Shown here: piece after piece, positions 43,691 through 55,237 of the stretch
Numbering within the stretch: the stretch's first letter is position 1
Layout: every line of letters begins with the position of its first letter
Assembly (NCBI GenBank): GCA_018287875.1
Contig: JAGVVL010000001.1
Coordinates: forward strand, 7,750,001-7,814,000
Direction: 5' to 3'
Origin: Nigrospora sphaerica
Lineage: Eukaryota > Ascomycota > Sordariomycetes > Amphisphaeriales > Apiosporaceae
Length of the DNA stretch: 64,000 bases
Program-made: the position numbers and the translations under genes
The notes under the pieces: model-generated
Seen by the model: the letters and a program-made list of their open reading frames with translations, nothing else
The model's database searches: none
What the model was told of the DNA's origin: nothing

Positions 43691-45620
43691 GATGGACAAG
43701 CAAGCCAGCTGATTGCAGCGCAAGACAAGGGACGCGGCTGAGATCGATGTTGCTGGAGTTCACACCTGGCTTATAGCGCCATCGAGTAGGGCGTGCTTCC
43801 TGGGGTCAATGGCAGAGACGTTATCGTCTCCTGGGCCTCTTGCCCAGTTTCCGGCTGTCGGCTCGTCGTCCTCTTTCCTTTCTCCTCCCTCGGCGCTTCT
43901 CTCTCTCTTCTCTCAGTCTCTCCGAGATCCTGCGGCGTGTCCCTTTTTGGGTCTTCCCTATTAAGCGCGTACCACGGCTGAATTGGGTGGCAGCCGGCGA
44001 CGAGGTGCTTCGAGCACTTCGGAACAACTCCCAAGCTCGGGCTGGTGTATGTAGAGCAGGCGGGATACTCTACGGTGTCCGAGGTCCAGGGCGTGCGGGG
44101 CGGTCTAGGCGCGGAAGTAGTTGAGGTGAGTGCTCTGGGGGTGGGCACGGTGGATGGTCAGGAATCCCTTCTTAAGGTCGGAAGGTCCTGGGTGGTTTCG
44201 TCTCAGGTGTTATAAGCGTGGGAAACACCGGGCTTATGAGAGAGCCAGGGGGGTGGGCAGCATGTGACGAGGGTATGGGGGTATTGAGAAGATCGGCGGG
44301 AGCAGTTCGCACTGACAGGTGCAAGCTGATCGAAACGGCCGAAACAACGGCATGGGACAGAGGAGAGCGTCGTGGGAAGTGGCAGTGAGCGGAATAGCTC
44401 AAGTAGGCAACCAGCCCGTGCAGCCTATATCGGAACCACGGCGAACCGAGATAAACAACGGGGGAAACAGTGCCCCTGTTTGAACGGGTCTTCTTGAGAC
44501 GTCAGTCCTCTTTCAAGGCCTTTCCTCGTTTCCGGAACCAGTCAGTCGAGAGTCTGGAGCCGCGATCAGACGAGATCGATTACACGCTCAGCACAGACGG
44601 CGGATGGGTCTGGCTGGTCCAGTAGGCGTGACTGAATCAGCAGAGCCGGGTTGAAACGGGGGTTGATGGGCGGGCGTGAGAATAACAACAAAAACAATAA
44701 TAGTAAGGGATGACAATACGGGCCGGGCTCCAGAGCACACTAGCAGATAATAGTCCCTGGAAAAGACGAACAAAAAAAGAGTAATGGAAACGGCGACAGC
44801 TACGGGGAGGTCAAGGGGGCAGCTGTCAACAGCACGCCGGTCATTAGAGTAGTCGAGCCGGCCGGGTCCAAATTGAGAGGGTCGCCACCGCGTAGGACAA
44901 GGATTGGACTGGGAAGATGGTCGAAAAAAGAGAGGGAGGGGGAAGGGGGCGGCCAGAGGAGAGAGAGCGCGAGGGGAGAGCGAGCAGGGAAGTAACAATG
45001 GCAGACACAGGAGACGAAGGCTGTGCTGATGTTGCATGAACATAAGGCAATATCTGAGGACAGTAGCGGTTTGAAGTTTGGTGGGAGGTGTCGACCGGGG
45101 TGTCCAAAAGAGGAAACACAGAGGGTACATTGCGGGTGGGCTCAAGCCAAGGCGAGGATTAAAGTGCCTCTCAGAGGCCAGCCTAAAGTCACAGAAGAAA
45201 GCGAACAGACAGGAGCTTGTGCGAAAAAGAAGGACACCGGCCCATGGGCCCCAGTCAGTCCGTCCGGCCATCTATCTGGTAGGTAGTCAGGCAAGTTCGT
45301 CAGGCAAGCCCGCCGTTCCTCATGGCCGAGCATGGGACGTCTCTGGTGGGGGGTACGTGGTATGTACCTGACGACGGGCCTAGCGTATAGTGGTACATTG
45401 GGGGGCGTGGGCGTCCGTGTGGCATCTAGGATGGACCAATGGATGGTGGATGAGCTGGAGTGGGAGTGGGAGCCCTGCAGAGGGGCAGAGGGGCAGGGGT
45501 ACAAGGGTAAGGAGAGGGGACGGAGCCCTGGCAGGGCAGGACAGGGGGTGGTGACAGTGTGGTACGAGATGTACCCTGGTGGTAGTATAGTATAGTGGCA
45601 GTAGGGGAGGAGAAGAAGAA

Positions 45621-45632
45621 GGGGGGGGGGGG
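45621..45632. repeat. Poly-G tract (12 G)
   Basis: Twelve consecutive G on the + strand, following an AGAAGAAGAA stretch. Confidence 0.85.
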
Positions 45633-46831
45633 TCCGGTGGAGGGATGATGGAGGATCCGCGGACGGTGGAAGGAAGAATCAATGGGTGCATGGATGTACG
45701 TGAGTACCGCGTGTATGCGTACCTACCGGGCCTGCTTGCTTACCCGATGAGGAAAGGCGACGGTCCCAGACAGGCCGCCCGAGACAGAGACAGGAGGACG
45801 AAGGAACAGTAAGAAAAGAAAAAAAGAGGGCGCATCTTTGCTCTGGAGGGAGGGATGGATGTGTGTGGATGGGCGATGAGAGTTCCCACCTACGGCTACC
45901 GCAGCAGAAGGGGCAGAGAGAGACTTTGCTCTCTGCATCGCGCCCGGGCATTTAGCCTCCCCCACAATTGGTTTGGGCTCCGGTCAACAATTCCCCGACT
46001 GGCTGGACGGCGGACGGCGCCCATGTCGCAGCCGGGATGAGGCCTGCATGTCACGGCCGTTCCCCTGCCTGTTCGGGACAAGGGTGTTGGCCGTCGATGG
46101 CAACGAGATGGGCCGGTGGTTTTGGACGGATACCCTGGTCGGGTCCATCTGTCTGGTGCATCAGCGGCGAAGGGGTCCGTCGTAGATCATGGCGTCAGGT
46201 GCTCGTCTGAACCGTGATCTGCGCAGGGTACGGCCAAGGGGGGCTCGAGGGGGGAGGAGGGGGGTTTCGAGACGTCCCAATCCGGAAGACACCGCGCCGG
46301 CCTCGCTGGCCCGCCGTGGGACGGGACATGGGGAAGGGAAGGAGAGGGATGCCTCTGATCGCCCAGTCCCGCGAAGGGCCAGCGAGCCCGCCTGTCGAAG
46401 GCGGCACGGCGTTCCAGAAGGCCTTTTTCCCCCCTCTAGGCAACCTGCTGCTTACCCCAGCCCCTTCGTCGAGCGCTCCGCTACAGCCCCAATGATCTGC
46501 CAGCTGATACCCCGGGAGCGCCTTTGAAACCCGTCCACGGCACGGTATAGGCGACGCTCACGACTATAGGGACCGGAACCGGTAGGGCGGGCGGAAAAGG
46601 TGAGCCGCCTGCTTGTCCGCCTTCCTGCTCTGCCCGCACCTCACATCACGCTTCCTCACCACACCGCGGGGGCAGTGCAGAGAGGATCATCTCCTTTCCG
46701 ACGGGAAAAGTCTCTGGCTGAGAGCGAGACGGGCGGTGCCTGCCTGGGCCCACGTCCATGTATAGGTATGCCGGTATAGGACCGGCATGGCAGTGCATGT
46801 CCCGATCGGTAGAAGCCGAGGGGGCGAATAT

Positions 46832-46836
<5 letters not shown>

Positions 46837-46874
<38 letters not shown>
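46837..46874. repeat. (TG)19 microsatellite
   Basis: Nineteen uninterrupted TG units, preceded by TGTGTA. The longest TG tract in the window, in the gene-free region. Confidence 0.95.
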
Positions 46875-46875
<1 letters not shown>

Positions 46876-48436
46876 TTGTGTTGGTAAAGAAGAGAAAAAC
46901 GGGGCCATCTGCAATAAGCCGTATCCGTGCATTAGCATGGAGGCCATCATTATGGCGTCTGCTAGCGGGAATGCACACGGTACCTAGTCCTACCTCTGCT
47001 GCTCTGGGATTGCTGTTTGCAGTAGCGATTGCGGTTGCGGTTACTCCCTAACCCTACATGAAGCTGAGAGGATCTGCACGGTAATGTTCCGGCACACCCA
47101 CATCTACAGCGAGGGCTATTCAAGGATGAATGAATGGCCTCTGTTGGGTGACCCGTCTACCGTCCGCCACTAGCTACCTAACCTCTTCCTAGAGCGACCT
47201 GTTTGAAGCCCCCGAGGTCGGATTCCCATGCCATAGCGGCCTCGCTGCAGATGATAAGGGGAGGGCCGGCACGATGGCGCACGCACCCTTGCGCCCAAAC
47301 GGGCAGCACTAGCACGGGAGAGGCATCCTGACTAGAATAGGGTCTAGCGGCCATACCACTTGCTCGTCTTGTCTGGCCGGCACTACCTAACTACCCAGTA
47401 CTAAGGGCCATCATCAACGGGAAGGCCGTGAACCGGCCGGCCATGTTACTGGCTATCACGGCTAACCGCCTGGCCTCTCCCCATCCCTCCGTTGCACCGG
47501 GCTGCCGGGCGCCTTCGCACGACTGCAGCTAAGGGAGGAGACCTGAAGGGGTGGGGGCTTTGACGGTGAGGCGGCTGGCTGATGGGCCGATCCCTCAGGA
47601 CCGTCAGTATCAGGCCGAGCTGCTTGTTGCTCGGGCCCCGACTCGACGTGCCTAGGACAGTAAGGAACCGCACACTTCGTACACGCGCGTGCCCTTTTCC
47701 TGCTACTGCTGCTGCTGTTGCTGCAGTAGCTCCCCGAGCGAGCACCGACGTCTGCACCTTTCGTATTCTTATCCTGCGGCCCTGGCGACTCAGGGCTCAT
47801 ACTCGTGTGACACGCCGTTGCCGTCCGATCACAGCGCGGCCAGCGAAGACAGCGAGCCAAGCCGGCTGACGGCCGGTCAACCCGCCGTGGCCCTCCCAAG
47901 GATCGCGAGAGCCCCCATGGGCAAACCTCCCCAGACAATGTTGCAGCCCACGTCGTATCCGTCCGCTAAGCGGTAATGAGGTGCCCAGTGATCGGAGAAA
48001 ACGGTCCGAAGAAGAGCAGATGGCACGCTCGGCCCTGGACCGCGTCCCATAAGCCCGACGGACGGGCCATGTGGGCGCAAAGAACATATGGCGGCTCGTC
48101 ATGGACCTTGCGCGAGTCGTTGACAAGAGAGGAAGGGCCGTCATCGCCGTACGGGTCGCTCACGGGAGCTGCCGCCAGGACCCTCCTGGAGCCGAGCCCG
48201 AGGCCCGACGCCTTGCAGCGTCTCGCTCGCTATGCCACCCCGGAGGCGGGCGAGGAGGGCGAGGAAGAGGAGCGGGCGTCGTGCCGGGCATGCCCATCGA
48301 TCAGCGTCCGGCCGGCCCATCCACTAGCAGCAGGTACATACCTACCTCTACAGGCAGTATAATACAAACAGAGTACGACGGCATCCAATACCGGCGCACG
48401 ACCTTTAGGCTACCTGCATACGACTTACACAACACA

Positions 48437-48475
48437 CATACACACACACACGGACACACGGACACACGGGCATGC
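48437..48475. repeat. (CA)-rich microsatellite with ACACACGG repeats
   Basis: CA dinucleotides followed by three copies of a CGGACACA-like unit. Confidence 0.8.
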
Positions 48476-51400
48476 ATGCCCCGGTGAGCAGCAGCAAGGA
48501 CTGCCGCTGAATCCGATGGCACCATCAGGTCAACCTTGACTTTGCCCATGGTCGGGCGGCAGAACAGGGGGGCCTGTCTGGACTGCCGATGGTCAGCGCG
48601 TGCATGGCCAGCCCTTGCAAGGGCTGGACGCGACGAACAGCGTCATCGTCACGCTTCACAACGACGTTGCGATTGGCTCGCCGCAGAGTTGGGCCCGAGT
48701 TTCATCCTTTTTTTCTTCTTTTCTTTCGCAACAGGGCGCCCTGCTCGGACGATGGGGCACGGCATCGCGTTCGTTGCAGTTCGACCCAAGACTTAGGGTA
48801 ACATCCCGAAAGGAACACCCCGCCGGCGCCGCCTCCGCTCGCGGGTCCCTGCAACCTTGCGTAAGGCGAGAGAAACCGGGGTCCGGACGATGATGGCAAG
48901 AGAGAGGGGAGGGAGAGGCCGGACCTAAGAGGGGAAGAAGGAAATGGATCCAGAGGCCACACCCCGGCGAGAAATGGGATCCCATGTGTGCTTGGTTGCG
49001 TGGCTGTTGGGCCGACCGGGTGTCTGTCTGTCATTGGGTGAGTGCGTGCGTGCCACCGGTCTACCGTGCGTTTCCCGTGGTTTGGTCATGCGCCGACAAA
49101 GGACAGAAAACGGGGTTTTTTCTCCAGACGACAAGCACACCCGTCGTTCCCTACCCCAAAGAATCGCTGGTTCGGTGCCCCTCAAGCGTATAGTATGGAA
49201 CGTGTAGATGAGGCGGGGCACGTCGTGTTTCAGCTCAACCGATGTTGAGCGCCCGAGTTCCTCCAGTTTGATGCGCTGCGACAGCCCCAACAGCCCTGAT
49301 CCATGGGGGCCCGCCCTTGGCACGAGAGAGCCGCTCCTCCCATGTTTTCCCCCCTCGAATCGTTGCCGGTATTCCTTCCCCCCGCCGAACAACATTGAAC
49401 GTTGCCGTCGCAGGACCTCTGTCGTCGGCGCCGGTCTGAGGCAATCTGTTGTTGTTGTTGCTATAATAAGGAATGTTTACAGCGAGGACTGTGTGGCGCT
49501 CATCAAACCCAGATGCTAAGGTTTGGTCTGCACCCGGTTCGTCGCCGTCTCATGACTCAGCCTGGAGAGCCAATCGCAACCTAGAGCGGGAGTCTCGGCG
49601 ATCGTCCGGGCCCGAGAGCTTCTACAGAGTACGTAGAGGTAGGGAGTCGAGGTAGTATAGCCGTAGTGCCAATTATAGTAGGCTGGCGTATGCGGAGGCG
49701 AGGCATGGGCATGGGCGTGGCTGGGCCGCAGCCCTATACCACGTCGTCGGCGCATGGTGGCACCTTGCCGGTCGATAACGTTGTATCCCATCCTTTCACC
49801 TCTCTTTTTCTCCCTCTGGCTTGCCCTCTCCCCCGGACCATCTTTCTGCCCGTAAGAAGCCACGGACACGTGCAAATCGCGGCCCAGGTGCGGCCAATCC
49901 AACCGGCCTAGGAAACCCCCGCCGGGGTGTTGGTTGGAAGCGCTCTCCATTCCTCATAGTACTTGCGTCGGCATCAATTAATGCATGCATAGCCTACTAT
50001 ATTGTTTCATTTAGCTCTTGATCTATCTCAATCATGCCGCGGCCCTTCGGCTGGTGACGGCCGTGGGTTCGTTCTGCAGCCGAACCAAGTTGCTCGTTTC
50101 CCCGGGCGGCGCCGACACGAGCCCCGAGACGGGACGAATCGCGAACACGCACGCCCGCTCGGTTTTACGAGCGAGGGCCAGGACCAGGGCGACAACTAAG
50201 GACGGCCGAGTTGGATCGTAACCGGACGATGCACCCATGCGGGGATCCCCAACTGCCCCACGACAGCCTGGATCCGAGCTTCAGAGGACTAGAGAAGATC
50301 GGAATGAAGTGCAGACGAGGGCGTGGTGAAGGAGGAGGAGAATGAGAGAGCCAGAGAGAGGTGAGGCGACGGAGCCGCAAGCGGAGCCGCTTCTTTTTTG
50401 ACGGCTTGTTGGTTTCACCCTCAGCCAGGATGGAGGGGCCCAGGGACAGGGGCGGCCCCCTGGTCGTAAGTAAAAACCATCACAGCCCAGCCAGATTACC
50501 TACTCAGTGCAGGTACTCTCCATCCCCCCCTTGTCGGGATGAAGGGGGGGCTGGTTTACAACACAGGAGTCGTCGTCCCCTGGTCTACGGTTCAGGTCCT
50601 TGTGGTACCGACGTCGTCCAACAGCACCAGGGCATATGTGACCGGGACTCGCCATTGGGTCCCACGCCAAGGTGTCATCCAGGACAGTGACAGGCAACCC
50701 GGGCGAGCGCTTCAACTAGGCATGTACATACTTCACCGGCACCCCATACCTGCCCTCAAGTGGTCGGTGGTGGTGGAGGGGGAACAGTCGCCGTGCCGCG
50801 ATCCGAGCTGGCTCGTCCGACAATCAGCCGAAGACCCTGCCCGGCTGCTCGGGGGTCCAGAAGCGGGTGAGGCCGCCGAGAAGACGTTTGAGACGTTTGC
50901 ACATGTATCGAAGAAGTGTGAAGCTGGTCCGGGCTGGTCTGATTCGCGTTGCAACCGGGGTGAGCAGAGCCTCGCACCCGCCCATCCCAGGAACAGGTAA
51001 AGTATGGGAAAGCCGGGCAACTGGGAGAGTCTGGTCTGGCAAGCAGCCGTACAGCTTTGATTCGCTCCCACCCGTTCGGACCTCCCCCATCCAAACTGGA
51101 TTTCATCTTTCATCTCGCATTGCCTTCCCATCCCGGGCTCCCTGGGCTTCCCTTTTCGCCTTTCCTGCTGGCACGGGCACTGGCGCGGCTGCGCCTGGGC
51201 CTGGGAAAGACGGGAAACCCATCCAGGATGCCACGGGAGCTCTGAGGGGTGAATGGAACATGCGCTCGCGCACCCGCTCCTCTGGAAACCCCGTATCGGC
51301 CTCCATGCTCGTCACTGGCTCGTGCATCCCGGTCACGGACGGGCCCGCGTGCATCCTCTCGGGGCTTCTTCTTTCGCCACTTCACTTTTTGTCTTCCTTG

Positions 51401-54400
51401 CCTGTCCCATCCGTCAGAAACACGATGCCACGGGCGCGCGCGCGGGTTTCCCCGACAGTAAGGGGACGCGAGCAAGTGCCCCCGCTCCTCCCGTCCATAC
51501 ATTTCGGGGCCAGCTTGGCAGGTACAGGTAGGTAGGTCGGGTCCGGTACTCACGACCTCGCGTTGGTGGCTGTGCATGCAACCTCACCTTCTCATCCAAG
51601 CACTGGGCGGATGGAAAGAACCAAAGACTCGCCCGCGCGCTCGCACGTGTGAGTATGGGTGTGGCATCTTGGACGCGACACGATGCGAGGCCGTTTCCAT
51701 GACCCGTTCGATCTGTGCAGAGATGGTTCCCTACACTGGCATATTTCCCCTCTCGTGTGCTGGCTCGGTCCAATCCCAATCCCATGTGGCCGGCCTCATC
51801 TAACTGCCACAAGCTCGCGTCACGTGGTTGGCTACGGCAGAGAAAAGGCCGCTGTGCGCCATCCACCGTTCCTCCCACTTGCTCATTTACCACATCTGGT
51901 GAATTCGCGGACCCTCGTCCACTGGCCAAGGGAAGCGTCTCAAAGGCGGTCCAGCGTCTTTCGGATCCTGGATATCCACTACGCATCGCGCCGTTGGGTT
52001 CGGTTTGGGGCCCGTACAGCTCCTTCGTTCCTGTCAACCGACACGGCGAACCTTGTACTACCAACCTTGAGTAAGTACCTCTTTGTCCTGTGGTAAGTTG
52101 CCTGCGCAAAGTGGCTGGATTGCGAAGCCACTCGCCAGTTGAGTTTTCCTGGGCCGCCCAGTCCGCACTTCAAGGCCTGCGGCTGGGCCGTCTCGCATCC
52201 CCAGGATGACGGAGTGCCCGGCGCCTGCGGACGCCATGCGACGCGTCAAATCCTGCCCTCCTTCGGTCTTGGCCTGCCACTGCAAAGGCTCGCTTGTTTC
52301 AGCTCTAGCTCTTCTTGGCTCCCCACCCCTGGCCGTTGAGGCTCAAGTCGGACGACGTGCCCGCCAGAAAAGAAACTCCGCCGGAGGACCGCCACACAGC
52401 CGTAAACCAACCATGGCCACGTGCGCCCAGTTACTGTCCCTGAAGGGCCTGTACTGAATGGATTGGAGGACGAAGGGCGAGCTCTCCGTGGGAAGCAAGT
52501 CGCCCGCCGCCCCGGCTTGGCGCGCTCCAGAGGTACTGTTACATACCCCTGGAAGGCAGACGGGCACGCCTCTCCTCACCTCCCAAACTGGATTGGGTCG
52601 CGTCGCCTTTCTAGCGGCCGGCCATCGATGGGAGCAGACAGAATGAGGCACGGCACTGCATACAGCAGCCGACGCATCTGCGCGGCCATGCCCACAGTTC
52701 TGATGGCGCAAAAGTCGGAAACGACAAACCCTCGGCAGCCAGTTGGCTGCGCAACGAGAGCGGCTACGTACATGGCTCCCTCCCTGCCGGCTGTGACCGG
52801 AAGCCAGCCGAACCAATTCGACACCAGGCCGTCAGCTAAGTGAGGAGCTCTCCCTTTGTGCCCTTCTGGATCTGGCCGTGGCAGGCATTGGGCATGTGAA
52901 GGCATCTGGGGCTCCCCCTGTTGGCGGGGGTGGACAAGATGAGGGGGCTCTGCAGAAGCATAATTGCCCGCTTTCCGCATCAGTCCTGGAAGCAGCAAGG
53001 CAAGCTCAACAATTGTGGCAGGCCGTCATCCCCTCTGCGAAGCGAGGCACCATGGAACCCGGGCGTCGCTGTACCCCGGAAGCCAAAAGCCTCTGCCTGC
53101 CGGCATCGTCCTTGGTCGCCACCGTAGGACACCTGCGCGTTGGAGGGCTGGCAGTCGTTTCGGGTGCCCGAGCACGAAAACCTCTTGCCTAAGCAAGGGA
53201 CCCCATCCGGTCTCTTTCCTGCAGGGTGTCCAGGCCATGGCAAGATTGAATTTCCCGGGAACCTTTTCCACGTTGGCTGAGCTGCTGTCCCGGGCACACT
53301 GGGCAGGTTTGGCATGCTAAGGAAACACGGACATGTCCCACAGGTACGTCCGACAAGTTGCCCATCGCGGTCACTCAGGGTAGCCAGGGCTTCGCGAGCC
53401 AGCGGGCTGTGCAGAATTAGGCATACAGGGTGCGTGCCGGTCACGATGAGCCGTTCGTCGTGTTCACTCTGCCGCATGTCGCCCTGCTGCCACGTCATCC
53501 GAAGGCGGTCATGTTGCCCCAACATACTGAGCGGCAAGCAGCCCGGCTTCGCGCCGAATGATGTTTGCCGGTCATGACCTGGCACGGCGGCGGGAACGGA
53601 GACGTACTCCTAAAGGCGCCCTCCCTGGGATGCAAGTAAATGCCGTTTCGTCTCATGGCAAACCGTACCCGACGGAACACGCGCGCGCCTCGACGGCCGA
53701 TGGGACAGGAAAGGGCAGAATATTCCCTACGGCAAGTTGCTGCGGTGGCACGAAATCGAAGGGCAATCCGCACCTAGCCTCTCGGAGATTTCGTTGGCAA
53801 CGTGTCGTTCGACAGCAGCTGCTGCTGTGGCCCGTCTCGTCCTGCGCGGCCGGGCGTCAAGTGGCATGCAAGGTTCCGAACGTCGACCATGGGACAAGAA
53901 CCCATGGCCTTGGCCTACGACCCGGCGTGGAGAATCGAGATACGCCCATCTTCCATTTTAGCAGCAGAAGTAGAGTGCTTCCATGCATTATGTCGCCCAG
54001 TCGGGCCCTCCCCCGGCGGGGGTGTTCGGACGAGGCAGCTGCTCGAGGCTGGGATGACCACATTCCCTAGCCCTGGAAAAATGTCCGAAGTAACCTCTGT
54101 GTGCCTCGGCCCTACTGAAATTGGCCCCGGCGAGGAATAACCGATGGCCGGACGAGCAGCCAGGCCACCAGGCTGTCTCGTTCGTGATGACCACACCGCC
54201 ACTCTTGTGCTAGGCCAGCATCCTGTCTCTTCTCACCCCAAGCAGCCCTGGGTGCGCTTGAGCGCGTCATCGAGGTCGTTCCTTCGCTCGCCTGAAAAAG
54301 GCAAACGAGGAAGCAAATACTGCCTCATCTTTTGCCTTCCTGCTCCAGGCCACAAATGACCGGAGAGAAAGATCCGGGGGACAAGGGATGGAAGTATGGC

Positions 54401-54844
54401 TGCGTAAGATGATGATGCCATCTTCCGCAGTGAAGCTTTTGCCTGCTAGCCACGTCCCAGGAATCTTTGTTATGTCAGTGGCCCATAACTCAAAAGCAGG
54501 GACATGCAAGCCCCGACCAAATCTAGGGAGTTCCGGCTCATCTTCCCGGTGCTCTCGAACTACTCGACTCCCCTGACCCATGTCGTCCTCCCTTTTTGGG
54601 GAGGGGTACCCGGGCCCCCCTTTTTGGGTTGGCTTGGGGGGGGGGATTTACCGTGGTCTTGGGACCGGTTGCTTTGTCACGAGTCTATCGCCACCACCGC
54701 TCGGAACGCCTCTCGGTTCTGAGGCCGGCAGAGCCGACGTCCGGGAAGAGAGTGGGGGACGACTGCCCTTTCCAATCTGGGCGAAGCGAACCAGTACGTG
54801 GCAGCGGATGCGTGGCCACCAAGATGGGGGTACTCCTTGTACAA

Positions 54845-54860
54845 ACACACACACACACAC
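54845..54860. repeat. (AC)8 microsatellite
   Basis: Eight uninterrupted AC units about 375 bp beyond the cellobiose dehydrogenase stop codon. Confidence 0.85.
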
Positions 54861-55237
54861 GTACACAATTCAGATGATAGAAACCACCACTCTCTCAACC
54901 CTCCGCTGGCCCACGCGGACGCAGTGATAACTAGATGCGGCGAGTCGCGCAGTAGGTTTGTTCGATATCAAAGTGTGTACAAGAATAAATCCGTCCCAGG
55001 GAACGTCACGGGCTGTGGCGTCCTCGATGTCGTGTTTCCTTCCCGTGTCTTGGCTTTTTTTTTTTCTTCATCTTTCCTCCCCCCCCCTCCTCGGCCTTTC
55101 TATATACTCGATCCCCTGTGTGCGGCCCGGAGGAGCAGGGGGGAGGGGGACTATGTACCTCATGACCGTGTTGATGTACAACCTGCGAAACCTTTTTGTT
55201 TTCGCCACCGGTCCCTACTCCTGGTACCTAAGTAGAC

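Larger units (their letters stand above)
43574..55237. other. 11.7-kb region without a supportable gene
   Basis: The longest non-coding stretch of the window. I went through the open frames on both strands. All are short or overlap others, use codons unlike the neighbouring genes and show no domain, signal-peptide-plus-cysteine pattern or plausible exon chain. From about 44.4 to 45.7 kb the minus strand is pyrimidine-rich, which fits a long leader or promoter for the 802-aa gene. Simple repeats lie at 43662-43690, 46837-46874, 48437-48475 and 54845-54860, and a G12 run at 45621-45632. The last kilobase should hold the cellobiose dehydrogenase 3' UTR. Non-coding RNA genes cannot be excluded. 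Confidence 0.5.

Noticed and set aside
50867..52109. 222-aa (+) and 231-aa (-) open frames in the gene-free region
   Set aside because: They partly overlap each other on opposite strands, use random-looking codons and show no domain or signal.
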